The notes below the pieces were generated by a model that saw only the letters and a list, made by a program, of their open reading frames with translations, searched no databases and was not told the origin of the DNA. From assembly GCF_024345225.1 (NCBI RefSeq), contig NZ_BROD01000001.1, positions 2,242,362 through 2,306,361 on the forward strand: DNA of 64,000 nt, read 5' to 3'. Both the position numbers and the translations under genes were made by a program. This document shows, piece after piece, positions 36,103 through 45,933 of the stretch. This DNA is from Clostridium sp. TW13 (GTDB lineage: Bacteria; Bacillota; Clostridia; Clostridiales; Clostridiaceae). The stretch's first letter is position 1. Every line of letters starts with the position of its first letter.

Positions 36103-37410
36103 TTACATCCAATCTTTTATTATACCCATCTCTTTAAATAAACTAATTCCTTCACCTAAAAACTCTGCAGCTTCCGCATCTTTTTGTTGATCCAAATAGA
36201 ATTTTCCAAGCTTAACTGCTAAATCTGCCGCTTCTTGTGTTAATCCATTAGCCTTAGCCATTTTATACGCTTCATTTAAAATAAGTTCTGCATCATCATT
36301 ATTATTATTAGCAATACATATTCTAAATTTAATAATGTGTAATTTAACAAGATTTACTATATCATCTGATCCAATTATCTTATCTAATTCATTAATAACG
36401 CTTGTACATTTTATTAAATCCTTTTGTCTAATATAGTTTTCAAAAAGATCCATTAATGTATCAATTAACTTTTTATCATTATTTTTGCTTCTGATTTCTT
36501 TAGCTCTATTATAATGAATAAACGATTCTTCTAAATTTTCAAAGTTGAAGAATAGTCTTCCTAAGTTATTTTCTATATCAGAGATATTTTCATCATCTCT
36601 CATTTTTGCATACTCTTTTAATGCTCTCTTTGAATAATCTATAGCTTTTTCAAAATCTCCTTCCTCACTATATTGTTCAGAAATTAATAATAACGTTCTT
36701 GCATACTCTTTTTTATTGTATAATTTCCCAAACTTTTCTTTAGCTAGGAACGAATAATTTATAGCCTTGTCCATTTCATTGATTCTATAATATGTTACTG
36801 CTTTACAAAAATAAATCTCTGCTAATAAAGCTTCATATCCCAATTGATTTTGTTGATACACACTTTCAGCTTGACTTAAATATGAAATAGATGAATGATA
36901 AGCCTTCATTTCAATAGTTACTTTTCCTAGACTTAAAAATGTTTTCACCACATTTTCATAATCATTATTTTTAATAAATAAGCCATTAGACGATAAAAAT
37001 AGTTGTTGAGCATCAAAATATTGTTCCTTACTAACACAAATTTCTGCCTTCATATATTGTATCTTAGCAATTCTATTTTCTAGATTATATTTCTCTGCAT
37101 AAAATAATCCTTCTTCTAAATATTTTTCGCCAGTTGATATATTCTCTTCCCAAATATACCCTTGAGCTATTTGTTCATAATAAGTACATATCTTATTGGC
37201 TTGTGTTTCTTCTGACTCCATTAAGTATTCAATAGAGGTATTCAACGTACTAGCTAAATATTCCAATAAATCCATAGATGGATTTGACCTACCTGATTCT
37301 ACTAGACTTATTTGTCCTGGAGTTATTCTCTCTCCAGCCAAGTCTTTTAAAGTCATATTAAGCTCTTTTCTTCTTTTTTTAATTTTTTCTCCAAGTGAAA
37401 GAATCTCCAT
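36103..37410 (-). CDS. HTH-TPR regulator (RRNPP-like), first of a tandem pair
   Basis: A 435-residue protein with an N-terminal XRE helix-turn-helix (GEKIKKRRKELNMTLKDLAG, then ISLVESGRSNPSMDLLEYLA) and TPR-like repeats covering residues 75-430. The helix-turn-helix is closer to the canonical pattern than that of the downstream paralog. A role in peptide-responsive or growth-phase regulation is inferred from architecture only. It starts at an ATG seven bases after AGGAAG. Confidence 0.77.
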   Translation of the reverse strand: MEILSLGEKIKKRRKELNMTLKDLAGERITPGQISLVESGRSNPSMDLLEYLASTLNTSIEYLMESEETQANKICTYYEQIAQGYIWEENISTGEKYLEEGLFYAEKYNLENRIAKIQYMKAEICVSKEQYFDAQQLFLSSNGLFIKNNDYENVVKTFLSLGKVTIEMKAYHSSISYLSQAESVYQQNQLGYEALLAEIYFCKAVTYYRINEMDKAINYSFLAKEKFGKLYNKKEYARTLLLISEQYSEEGDFEKAIDYSKRALKEYAKMRDDENISDIENNLGRLFFNFENLEESFIHYNRAKEIRSKNNDKKLIDTLMDLFENYIRQKDLIKCTSVINELDKIIGSDDIVNLVKLHIIKFRICIANNNNDDAELILNEAYKMAKANGLTQEAADLAVKLGKFYLDQQKDAEAAEFLGEGISLFKEMGIIKDWM

Positions 37411-37773
37411 CTCTTAACTTCCTTTTCATTTAATCTTTATCCACCATTTTATAATTATATCATATTTATAGTGGTATAATCTATTATTTTTCTTCATTTA
37501 TCTGTTTAAAACTTCATTTTTTATTAATTTTATAGCTTTTTTTCAAAATTAATCTATTTTTTTGTGATTTTATTTAATTCTCAGATATAAATTATTTATC
37601 GTTAAGAGTTGAATAAACTAAATAAAAAAATGAATAAAAAATGAATAAAAACTAAATAAAATCCTTAAATATAATCTAAAATTAATATAAGTATCTTAAT
37701 TATCTAATATTTTAGATTGCAAATAAGGATTTCATTTAGTTTAATTTTTTTGCTATTCAATTTATGTAGATTT
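37411..37773. other. AT-rich regulatory spacer upstream of the HTH-TPR pair
   Basis: Roughly 360 bases without a gene. It holds imperfect tandem runs of TGAATAAAAAA/CTAAATAAAA at about 37609-37665, and an inverted repeat ATCTAAAAT/ATTTTAGAT (37674-37682 and 37709-37717). A TATAAT on the minus strand lies near 37455, without a clear -35. It presumably contains the promoter of the HTH-TPR operon and the end of the small gene upstream. Confidence 0.4.
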
Positions 37774-37944
37774 TTATCTTACCATATGCATCATATAATT
37801 GTACTTTTTTTCTGCACCATCAAACATTCTTCCTGTCATTCTTCTTATTTTTCTCTTAGTTCTCCAATCCATTTTAGGCATCATAGCAAAACTTGCTGTT
37901 AATCCTAATAAAGTTCCCATAATAATTCCTCTAAGATATCTCAT
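37774..37944 (-). CDS. Small YtxH-like membrane-anchored protein (56 aa)
   Basis: A 56-residue protein starting at an ATG four bases after GAGGTGAT. It has a short hydrophobic N-terminus (GIIMGTLLGLTASFAMM) followed by a basic stretch (WRTKRKIRRMTGRM) and a polar tail. This is the organisation of YtxH-domain proteins of clostridia, small envelope-associated proteins of uncertain function. Codon use and ribosome site support it as a real gene, though short. A CTAAATA/TATTTAG hairpin sits just before the ribosome site. The 270 bases upstream hold no other gene. Confidence 0.7.
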   Translation of the reverse strand: MRYLRGIIMGTLLGLTASFAMMPKMDWRTKRKIRRMTGRMFDGAEKKYNYMMHMVR

Positions 37945-38216
37945 ATATATCACCTCATACTAAATATATTTTATTTAGGCACCTAAAGATACATAAGTTT
38001 ATATGCTAGTCTATTTGACATTATACTTCATCAACAGAACCCTTAGATAATTCCTATCTGCAGTGACTGTTTCCTTGTCTAACAAAAAATATCCGTCGCA
38101 TATTTAGATTTGTTATTTATTTTCAGATACCTTACTAATATTTTGTCTAAAAAATATATATTTATGATATGAAATATGTGGCATAAATAACTATACTTTT
38201 ATAAATTATAACTAGA

Positions 38217-40187
38217 TTAAAAATTAATAGAAAAACTTTTTAAATATCTTCCTTCCATTTCAAAATAATCTGGTTGTGCAACAAATCCTACCTTAACTAA
38301 ATACTCATTAATAGCACCAAAAATCTGATGCCATAATTCATTACTCAACTCCTTTATATCTACACCATGCTTTACTGAAGTTAAGCTTGAACCTATATTC
38401 TCAATATTTTTAATAATACCTTCTACAGTAGGTAATAATTTAGACAGTATCATATCTGATAAATCTGCTATCACATTTTTATCTTCTGCATAAAAAACAG
38501 GCACATTTACTAATATAGAATTCTCTTTTTTATCCTTTTTTATATAATCCATTTTCTTCAAAAAATCTATTAATATTTTGTCTTGCTCTGTAGCTTCTTC
38601 ATAATTAAGTGAATCATTAATAATTTTACACATTAACTCTCCACTATTATTTACTATCTCTTTATTCATAGCATCAACTAACATCATGTATGTGGAATTT
38701 AAAGCTTCAAATTGTTCTAAGCTGCCAAGTTTTTGTTGACTAAGTCTGAAAAATCTGTATATATCCTTTCTTGAACCATCAGAATCTCCAAAACTATTGA
38801 AAGTAAATTTAGAACTTCTGTAATTATTGCTACTACATAATAACTTGTTGCTATATTCCTCTATATATTCGCTCTCTTCATATGCTATTATAATATAATC
38901 TCTATTTCCAGGCTGAGATTTAGCTGTGGAAAAAACACCTTTTTTACCAAAATACTCAAAGGCTGTACCATCAAAAATTTTATCACAAATGATGTGGTAA
39001 AGAACTCTTTCATTGCTATAGATTTCTGAGCATTTCAATTTTGATATATTTTTATAAAGCACATCTTTTAATGATATTATCTCTTTTCCAAGTATTGGGC
39101 CTATATCATTAATAAACTTTTGCACTTGCTGTACATCCTTTTCTAAAAAAACAGGAAATTTCACTCTGTATGAGTCATTGTTTCTCTCAACTGCATTTAT
39201 TACCTCAAGATTTTGTATTATCTCATTAACTTTTGCTTCATCAATGTGAAGAGTATTAGCTATTTGCTTATTAGAAATCATAAAAGGTTCATTATTAGCA
39301 ATTAAGTATAAAATTTCAGATGCCTTCTCTTTATCCAAAACATATCTTGGATTATAACTATCATAAACTCCTATATCCCCGAAAAAGTAAAAATTAAGTT
39401 TCCTAACTTCAAGGTTAACCTGTTTCTCCCCTCCAGCTATTATAATATTTTCTTTTCCCTTAGGAGCAACACTTAATATTTGCTGCTTTACCTCTTCACT
39501 GCTTACTGCTATTACATTTTGAAGAAGGTACTTTTCCACCGTCTTATCTGAACCTATATCTAATTTTTCTTTACATTTTTCATCTACAAGTTCATTAAAC
39601 AAATCTCCTGTGTGACTATCAACCTTTACAAAAATCACTTCTATTCCTCTACTAAATAGTTCGTTCATCTTATTATAATATTCTACAGATGATTGCTCTC
39701 TTCTTTCCCAAAAGCCGGTAGCATGGTGAGAAACCCCTTCATAATCATGAAAGATTACTACTTTCTTTTCACCCTTGCTTATTGCATATTCCACTGCTTT
39801 TACTGATGCTTCTAATTCACCAGCGATCTGCCTTATATTACTTTTAGAACTATCCTTTGATGAATTGCTATCAATGTATTCAACTATATTATTTCTTACC
39901 GCTACTAAACCATAAGCATATTTTTCTGTACCAGCATTATAACTTCCATCTACATACACATGTAGACAATCTTCAGGATATTTATCTACTCCCTTTTTAA
40001 GTAACTTACTGCCACTATTTAAATATTCTTTAGCACTATTTATATCTTCAAAACTCTTATACTTAGCCCCCTTTACTCCCTTAACATATTTTAAGCATTC
40101 TGCCCAAGTATCAACAATTATATTTTCGATTTTTTGGTTTGTATCAAAATTAAAACCTTCTTGTATTGCATAAACTTTCTTTCCCAA
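38217..40187 (-). CDS. Viroplasmin-RNase HI fused to a large C-terminal region of unknown function
   Basis: A 656-residue protein. Residues 1-60 are a viroplasmin/caulimovirus-type domain (KKVYAIQEGF, VKGVKGAKYKSFE). Residues 73-210 are RNase HI with all catalytic residues in place (Asp80 in VYVDGSYN, Glu124 in GELEA, Asp148 in FHDYEG, His192 and Asp202), so RNA-DNA hybrid cleavage is expected. Normal clostridial RNase HI of this type is about 220-250 residues; here about 430 more follow. The extra part contains a winged-helix-like segment (about 300-350: ISNKQIANTLHIDEAKVNEIIQ) and a second similar segment near 555-590. I do not recognise it otherwise. Translation starts at TTG 40187, ten bases after AAGGAG. 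Confidence 0.82.
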   Translation of the reverse strand: MGKKVYAIQEGFNFDTNQKIENIIVDTWAECLKYVKGVKGAKYKSFEDINSAKEYLNSGSKLLKKGVDKYPEDCLHVYVDGSYNAGTEKYAYGLVAVRNNIVEYIDSNSSKDSSKSNIRQIAGELEASVKAVEYAISKGEKKVVIFHDYEGVSHHATGFWERREQSSVEYYNKMNELFSRGIEVIFVKVDSHTGDLFNELVDEKCKEKLDIGSDKTVEKYLLQNVIAVSSEEVKQQILSVAPKGKENIIIAGGEKQVNLEVRKLNFYFFGDIGVYDSYNPRYVLDKEKASEILYLIANNEPFMISNKQIANTLHIDEAKVNEIIQNLEVINAVERNNDSYRVKFPVFLEKDVQQVQKFINDIGPILGKEIISLKDVLYKNISKLKCSEIYSNERVLYHIICDKIFDGTAFEYFGKKGVFSTAKSQPGNRDYIIIAYEESEYIEEYSNKLLCSSNNYRSSKFTFNSFGDSDGSRKDIYRFFRLSQQKLGSLEQFEALNSTYMMLVDAMNKEIVNNSGELMCKIINDSLNYEEATEQDKILIDFLKKMDYIKKDKKENSILVNVPVFYAEDKNVIADLSDMILSKLLPTVEGIIKNIENIGSSLTSVKHGVDIKELSNELWHQIFGAINEYLVKVGFVAQPDYFEMEGRYLKSFSINF

Positions 40188-40340
40188 AGTATATCTTCTC
40201 CTTATAATTGATTTAAAGCTATTTTAGATTTGCCTGGTTCCCGCAGTACAAATTGATATTTTCTTAGATTTAAAACATCTGAAAATAAATAACCCTTTCA
40301 AGAATATGGACTTATTTATCTTTTAGAAGTTACCTAATTT

Positions 40341-41306
40341 CTAAACTGTAACCATGCTATCTATAACCTTGTATATCTTATCAACATTGTCTGCAGCAGT
40401 AAATTGTGTCAAATAGTTTACTGCTTCCTTAAGAACAAATACAAAGTCATTCTTTCCAGCCCAATTTTCTAACAATATTTCCATTGGAACATCATTGATT
40501 ATTTTATTTAGCGTAAAAAACACTATTCCTACATCATCTATCTTACCTATGAATGGTATTTTATCCGGAATAATGTCTATAGGTAGAGATAAATATGCTA
40601 AAGATGAGATAATAACTGCTTTTGTCTTTCCTGATACTCTTGTTTCCTTTAACAACCTATATATTAACGAAATTATATCAGGTATAATTAATACATAATC
40701 AGAAACGCATTTAATCTTTTGGGGCATATTAGACTTTACATAATCTCTACCTTTATTGTATCCATCTTCAACTTTGTTGATATGTGTATAATCAATTTCT
40801 ACTTCTTGCAAATTATGTACCTCACTATCAGCTATTACTTCTGCAGTTTCTCCAAATCTTGATATATCTAGTGAAACTTCTTTCACTTGTGCTTTAACAA
40901 TTGTTTCTTCAATATATATCTTTTCTAACTCTAAATTTAAGAATGGATATTTTTTAAATATTTTATTTAAATCTACCTTAATTTCATTTTTTGTATTACT
41001 AATTCCTACAACATCTAACTTCTTTAAGCCTAATTTCATAGCATAATTCGTAACAAATTTAAATACTGGTATTTTTGAAATCTTTGTTTTTTCTAACTTT
41101 AAGGCAAGAACATTATTTTGAATGTACGCAATACTAACCTCTGCCTTAAATGGTATCTTTACTATATTTTTATATATACCTTCAACAAATATTCTATCCC
41201 CTATAATTAAACTTCCTATACTCAATCCATCAATTTTCACAAAATCATTGATTATACTCATCAAATCTCTGGCATTTAACCTAAGATCTACTGAACTTAT
41301 ATTCAT
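40341..41306 (-). CDS. DUF1232 (YkvA-like) domain protein
   Basis: A 321-residue protein. The C-terminal third contains the DUF1232 signature (LAYLSLPIDIIPDKIPFIGKIDDV, described by its span at about 235-260) with a single hydrophobic hairpin. The N-terminal 190 residues are beta-rich with alternating hydrophobic and charged residues and no motif I know; they may be a lipid- or membrane-binding domain. Function is unknown. It starts at an ATG six bases after GGAGGGG. Intergenic sequence on either side shows no shared operon. Confidence 0.7.
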   Translation of the reverse strand: MNISSVDLRLNARDLMSIINDFVKIDGLSIGSLIIGDRIFVEGIYKNIVKIPFKAEVSIAYIQNNVLALKLEKTKISKIPVFKFVTNYAMKLGLKKLDVVGISNTKNEIKVDLNKIFKKYPFLNLELEKIYIEETIVKAQVKEVSLDISRFGETAEVIADSEVHNLQEVEIDYTHINKVEDGYNKGRDYVKSNMPQKIKCVSDYVLIIPDIISLIYRLLKETRVSGKTKAVIISSLAYLSLPIDIIPDKIPFIGKIDDVGIVFFTLNKIINDVPMEILLENWAGKNDFVFVLKEAVNYLTQFTAADNVDKIYKVIDSMVTV

Positions 41307-41509
41307 CCCTTACCCCTCCATTATTTAGGCATTTAAAAATACATACTAAACTAAGTATAGCTTATTCTTACCAATTTTAAAAGGCAGAATCTCCATAAGT
41401 TACATTGGTAAAAGCTATGAGTTTCGTTGGACAAAAAAATTATAACTTTTATAATAGATTTACGGATAAAAATTTGACTGGTGCTTTGCACTTTTAAAGG
41501 GAGGTATTT

Positions 41510-43249
41510 ATGAGTAATTTGAAAAATAAATGGGTTTTATTTTCTATAATAACTTTAATTTTGTCTATTGCATTTTTAATTTACAATCCTTGGTCGCCTA
41601 AAATAAATGTACAAAGAAATTATGTATCTTTTAAAGAAGATTTAAATAAAAATAACATAAGTAAAGTTAAAATTAATGAAGATAATTTAGAAATAACCTT
41701 AAAAAATAATACAAAATATTTAACAGACAATCCTAAAAACGATAATTTAAAAGCTCAACTTCTAGAAAAAAATATCAAGGTTGTTGAGTTGTCTAAAGAA
41801 CCTTTAAGTAAAACTATACCTGCTACCACATTAACAATTTCAATTGTAATACTTGCCTTAGTTATATTAAAAAAGAAAAACTTAGGTGCAAAATCTTTTT
41901 CAACTATATCTACAGAGCCTGTTACCTTCGCAAAGGATTCTGTGTTTGGATTTCATTCTGTAGCTGGAAATGAAGAAGCAAAAGAAAATATGTTGGACAT
42001 TGTAGATTTCTTAAAGACCCCAGAAAAATATACAAAATACGGGGCACGTATTCCTAAGGGAATTATTCTATACGGTGAACCTGGAACTGGTAAAACACTT
42101 TTAGCTAAAGCTGTAGCTGGCGAAGCTGAAGTTCCATTCTTTGCCGTAACAGGTTCTGACTTCGTACAAATGTATGTAGGGGTTGGTGCTAGCAGAATAA
42201 GAAATTTATTTAAAAAAGCAAAAGCATCTAGTAAAGCTGTTATTTTTATTGATGAGATTGATGCTATAGGTAAGAAAAGAGGCGGGGCTAGTTCTTCAGG
42301 CGGATCTGATGAACGTGACCAAACATTAAATGCCTTATTAACAGAAATGTCTGGCTTTAGTGAAAGTGAAGGTATTGTAGTAATTGCAGCTACAAATCGA
42401 CTTGATACTTTAGACCCTGCACTGCTAAGACCAGGTAGATTTGATAGACATGTTGAAGTAGGTCTTCCTGATGTAAACAGTAGAAAATCTATATTGTCTC
42501 TACATTTAAATAATAAACCTTTTGAAAATATAGACGTATCTAGCATAGCAAAAAAGACCGCTGGATTCTCAGGAGCTAAACTTGAGAACTTAGTTAATGA
42601 AGCAGCTATACTTGCTGCAAAAGAAACAGCTCCTTTTATTAATGAGGATCATGTTGAAAAAGCATTTTCAATCATTCTTGCAGGGCAAGAAAAGAAGGAT
42701 AGAAGTTATATCAAGGATTCTGATAAAGAAATAACAGCATATCACGAAGCTGGACATGCTGTTATCTCAAAACTACTATTACCTAATGAAACTATATCTA
42801 AAGTTTCTATAATCCCTACTACAAAGGGAGCTGGTGGTTACACATTGACAATTCCTGAAGATGCACAATATAAGACTCTATCTTACTTGCAAAACAGAGT
42901 ACAAGTATTGCTTGGTGGACGAGCTGCTGAAGAAATTATCTTTGGAAAAAACAATATCACCACAGGAGCTTATAGTGACTTATCTGAAAGTACAAAAATA
43001 ATAACTGCCATGATTACAGAATACGGTATGGGAAAAGAACTAGGCTTATTAAAATTATCAGAGCTAGGAGAGTTCGCTTCTTCTTACGGTAATCCAGTTA
43101 TAACAGAAGCAAGAGGGTTAATTGATAATCTATACGAAGATACTAAAAAACTTCTTTTAGAAAACTTACCTTTACTTCATGCTATAGCAAATACACTTAA
43201 AGAGAAAGAACAAATTTCTGATGAAGAAATAGCACTTTTAAGTCATTAA
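41510..43249 (+). CDS. FtsH-type AAA+ zinc metalloprotease
   Basis: A 579-residue membrane protease: two membrane segments (about 9-26 and 104-121) bracket a short extracytoplasmic domain, then comes the AAA module (Walker A GEPGTGKT at 189-196, IFIDEIDAIGKKRG, SRH ATNRLDTLDPALLRPGRFD) and the M41 zinc site HEAGH at 412-416. It degrades misfolded membrane and regulatory proteins. It is shorter than the housekeeping FtsH, ending soon after the protease domain, and is not near the tilS-hpt-ftsH locus, so it may be a second paralog. It starts at an ATG eight bases after GGGAGG. Confidence 0.9.
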   Translation: MSNLKNKWVLFSIITLILSIAFLIYNPWSPKINVQRNYVSFKEDLNKNNISKVKINEDNLEITLKNNTKYLTDNPKNDNLKAQLLEKNIKVVELSKEPLSKTIPATTLTISIVILALVILKKKNLGAKSFSTISTEPVTFAKDSVFGFHSVAGNEEAKENMLDIVDFLKTPEKYTKYGARIPKGIILYGEPGTGKTLLAKAVAGEAEVPFFAVTGSDFVQMYVGVGASRIRNLFKKAKASSKAVIFIDEIDAIGKKRGGASSSGGSDERDQTLNALLTEMSGFSESEGIVVIAATNRLDTLDPALLRPGRFDRHVEVGLPDVNSRKSILSLHLNNKPFENIDVSSIAKKTAGFSGAKLENLVNEAAILAAKETAPFINEDHVEKAFSIILAGQEKKDRSYIKDSDKEITAYHEAGHAVISKLLLPNETISKVSIIPTTKGAGGYTLTIPEDAQYKTLSYLQNRVQVLLGGRAAEEIIFGKNNITTGAYSDLSESTKIITAMITEYGMGKELGLLKLSELGEFASSYGNPVITEARGLIDNLYEDTKKLLLENLPLLHAIANTLKEKEQISDEEIALLSH

Positions 43250-43315
43250 TGTTAACTTTATAAATCATGATTAAAGTTAACCTAAACTTCTGAATCTTAT
43301 AAGTTTTACAAAAAT

Positions 43316-43353
43316 CTAAAAAGAGGTATTTTGTTGATTACAAAATACCTCTT
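43316..43353. terminator. Terminator between ftsH-like and rhomboid genes
   Basis: AAGAGGTATTTTG and CAAAATACCTCTT form a perfect 13-bp stem, with TTTTT directly after it on the minus strand. It serves the rhomboid gene and probably the convergent ftsH-like gene. Confidence 0.8.
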
Positions 43354-43418
43354 AGTCTTTTACCTCAGCATCTTATTGCATTATTTACCTTGTTTAACTT
43401 GTTATCTCAATATCTTAT

Positions 43419-44399
43419 TTACCCTTGCTTAGCTTTTGATAACTTAAGTTCTCTAATAATAAATGCTACAACAATTCCTCCTATAAAACCTCCAAAATGA
43501 GCAGCATTATCTATATCCCTTTGACTCATTCCTATAAAAACATTTATAGCCACTACACTTCCTATGTTAATAAGAAAATCTTTGCCAATCTTATCTCTTT
43601 CTTTTATTCCAAATACTAAGGCTGCGCCAAACAAACCAAATATAGCTCCTGAGGCACCCATAGACGCATAATTTGGTGACAACATATATGAAAGTAAATT
43701 TGCTGCTATGCCTGAAACAAAATAAATTACTAAATACCCTATCTTCCCGTATATTCTTTCAATAAAATCTCCTAAAGCATAAAGAGCGTACATATTGAAG
43801 GCTATGTGCATTAACCCTCCATGTAAAAACATTGCTGTAACAAGTCTATAAATTTGTCCTTGGTCAATCAAATAGTTTACCTTGGCACCAAGTATAATTA
43901 AAACATCAGTATCAATATCAAAAATCTGCCCAGATATCAAAACAGAAACAATAAACATTATTACATTTAAACCAATAAGTATATTGGTAATACTAAAATA
44001 AGACTTATCTGTATTTCTCATGCTAACCTTATTATTTCTAACTGATTGAAAAATTTTTGCTATAGGTTCCGTAGAAGAGCTATAAAACAAAATTGTATCT
44101 TCACTTTTGCTGTATACTAATTTTTCATAATTGTTGCCTTCTCTGCTTTTTTCATATGATCCTTCAGTAATTATAATATTATGAACTGTATAACTTATAT
44201 TTTTAGCTTTTAAATATACATTAGCATAATACGCATTAGTTTCTTCCATGCTTGCACTTGAAACAATAACTGCACAAATCCCTGTATTGGTATTGCCCAA
44301 AGCCATCCAATTTAATTTTCCATTGCACTCATATTGCTCAACAAAAAAGCCATAATTATTTATCAATGTTTTAAATAGTCTTTCTTCAATTGCTTCCAT
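43419..44399 (-). CDS. Rhomboid-family intramembrane serine protease
   Basis: A 326-residue protein with a soluble N-terminal domain of about 130 residues and a six-segment rhomboid core. The core has the loop HGGLMHIAFNMYAL (193-206), the nucleophile Ser250 in GASGAIFGLFG and the general base His301 in AAHFGGFIGG. It cleaves membrane-anchored substrates within the bilayer. The N-terminal domain resembles that of other Gram-positive rhomboids such as YqgP but is not assigned. GGAG precedes the ATG by six bases. Confidence 0.9.
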   Translation of the reverse strand: MEAIEERLFKTLINNYGFFVEQYECNGKLNWMALGNTNTGICAVIVSSASMEETNAYYANVYLKAKNISYTVHNIIITEGSYEKSREGNNYEKLVYSKSEDTILFYSSSTEPIAKIFQSVRNNKVSMRNTDKSYFSITNILIGLNVIMFIVSVLISGQIFDIDTDVLIILGAKVNYLIDQGQIYRLVTAMFLHGGLMHIAFNMYALYALGDFIERIYGKIGYLVIYFVSGIAANLLSYMLSPNYASMGASGAIFGLFGAALVFGIKERDKIGKDFLINIGSVVAINVFIGMSQRDIDNAAHFGGFIGGIVVAFIIRELKLSKAKQG

Positions 44400-44492
44400 G
44401 CATTACTCCTTTTAAAATTCACTTTACATCTATTTGTATATTAGATATCTTCAGAAATAAGTAAATTCATATGCAGTCTATTTTCAGACACT

Positions 44493-45755
44493 CTATTTTA
44501 TTGGCGGACGTGATGCTTCAAGCACATCCTTTGGATCAAAATAATACTTTTTCACATAATCAGCATTTTTAAGCATAGTATACCCATCTAAATCAAATCT
44601 ACTCTGCTGCATATTGTCCTTATTATACTCTGTTTTTAAGTTGCTGCCAACTGAACAATATATATCAAAGCCTTGTCCAACTAAATATCTATATAATGGT
44701 CCATTTTCATTAAATAAAACACCAAAAGGTGAAACATATATTTGAGTTTTTCCAACTACAGGTTCAATATATTTTTTCCATCTTTCTGTATCATATCTTA
44801 GCTGACCTAAGGTAATAGTTCCATCTTTAAAATAGTTATTGTGTGTATAGCTATGACTTGCAAATTTCCAACCTGTTTCTTTTAATTTTGAAACTACTTT
44901 ACTGCACTGCTCAGTAGCTGTTTTTAATTCTTCTCCCTTTAAATCAGTTATCCTATATCCTAATATACCTTCATAACCAGTAAGAGCAATCACCCCTTTG
45001 GCTCCTCTATATGAGAAGTCTGGATTCGCTTCAACATACTTATTTAATATAGGCATTACATCTCCATCATAAGTCTCCGTTACTTGTCCATCTTTGTTTC
45101 TTACTAAATTAATAACATCTCCAGAAGAATTTAAGGCTAATTTTTGAGCAAATCCATCTCCATCCATATACTTATAATAACTTACATCATCCACAGAAAT
45201 AATCAAAGGCTTCTTTCCCTTTGGAAGATATATATCTTTAGGTTTAATTTTCCCATCATCAGTCTTTTCAACAGTTTGCTCAATATCATAAAGTACATAT
45301 CCGTCTTCCTTAAACTTAGGGAGCATTACCTTAAACTCATTAACTGTAGTCATCCACATATCATATCCTTCTGCCTTACTATCCTTATCAAAAGCAAGTT
45401 CAGGATATACAATTAAGCTGTGAAAAAAAACATGAAATATTGGTCCATTATATTTAACAAGCGAACTTTTTTCTTTCTTATATTTATCAATTGCACTTTC
45501 TATATCACTGGATTTTATTGATTTATCTTTTTCTAATAAAGAAATGGCTTCATCATAAAAATATCCTTGTGATAACTTTTCAGCCTGCTTGAGTAGATCT
45601 TCACTTTTTTGTTTTTCATCACTTGAGCTAGTTTTTTCTACTTGCTTTACCTCACCACTGGTTGATACTGTTAAATTTTTATTTGTGCATCCAACAAAAT
45701 TTATACTTAGCAGAACTATAACTGGAATACATCCTAATTTTATCTTTCTATTCAA
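44493..45755 (-). CDS. Lipoprotein polysaccharide deacetylase
   Basis: A 420-residue exported protein with a lipobox (LLSINFVGC) at residues about 14-22, so it should be lipid-anchored at the outer face of the membrane. The catalytic domain (about 135-400) shows ISVDDVSYYKY near the N-terminal metal Asp, SHSYTHNNYF carrying the two metal His residues (SHSxTHx4) and later YVSPFG. It would deacetylate cell-wall or other N-acetylated glycans. It matches large clostridial NodB-like proteins, with a linker rich in Lys and Glu. The start at TTG 45755 has GGGG nine bases upstream; an ATG nine bases earlier abuts that site. Confidence 0.78.
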   Translation of the reverse strand: MNRKIKLGCIPVIVLLSINFVGCTNKNLTVSTSGEVKQVEKTSSSDEKQKSEDLLKQAEKLSQGYFYDEAISLLEKDKSIKSSDIESAIDKYKKEKSSLVKYNGPIFHVFFHSLIVYPELAFDKDSKAEGYDMWMTTVNEFKVMLPKFKEDGYVLYDIEQTVEKTDDGKIKPKDIYLPKGKKPLIISVDDVSYYKYMDGDGFAQKLALNSSGDVINLVRNKDGQVTETYDGDVMPILNKYVEANPDFSYRGAKGVIALTGYEGILGYRITDLKGEELKTATEQCSKVVSKLKETGWKFASHSYTHNNYFKDGTITLGQLRYDTERWKKYIEPVVGKTQIYVSPFGVLFNENGPLYRYLVGQGFDIYCSVGSNLKTEYNKDNMQQSRFDLDGYTMLKNADYVKKYYFDPKDVLEASRPPIK

Positions 45756-45886
45756 TACAGCCATCCCCTTCTTAATTTTAAACACAAAGTTTATTTGCGT
45801 AAGAACGTATTTGCTTCATAAAATAATTATACCTCATTACAATTAAATATTTCTATCTCTATTTGATTACGATTTGAATACAAATA

Positions 45887-45919
45887 TAAAAAGAGCCGTG
45901 AATAAAATTCACGACTCTT
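45887..45919 (-). terminator. Terminator of the zinc-ribbon gene
   Basis: Minus-strand AAGAGTCGTGAA and TTCACGGCTCTT pair with one mismatch, followed by TTTTT. It lies just after the small gene. Confidence 0.8.
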
Positions 45920-45933
45920 ATTTTAACAACAGA

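Noticed and set aside
37945-38216. Possible small RNA or gene between the YtxH-like gene and the RNase H fusion
   Set aside because: Only isolated TTGACA/TTAGACAA words and short palindromes; no consistent fold or frame.
41953-42546. 197-codon minus-strand frame opposite the ftsH-like gene
   Set aside because: Lies entirely over the conserved AAA domain coding sequence; no start signal.
45144-45416. Plus-strand frame within the polysaccharide deacetylase gene
   Set aside because: Antisense to conserved coding sequence; no supporting signals.
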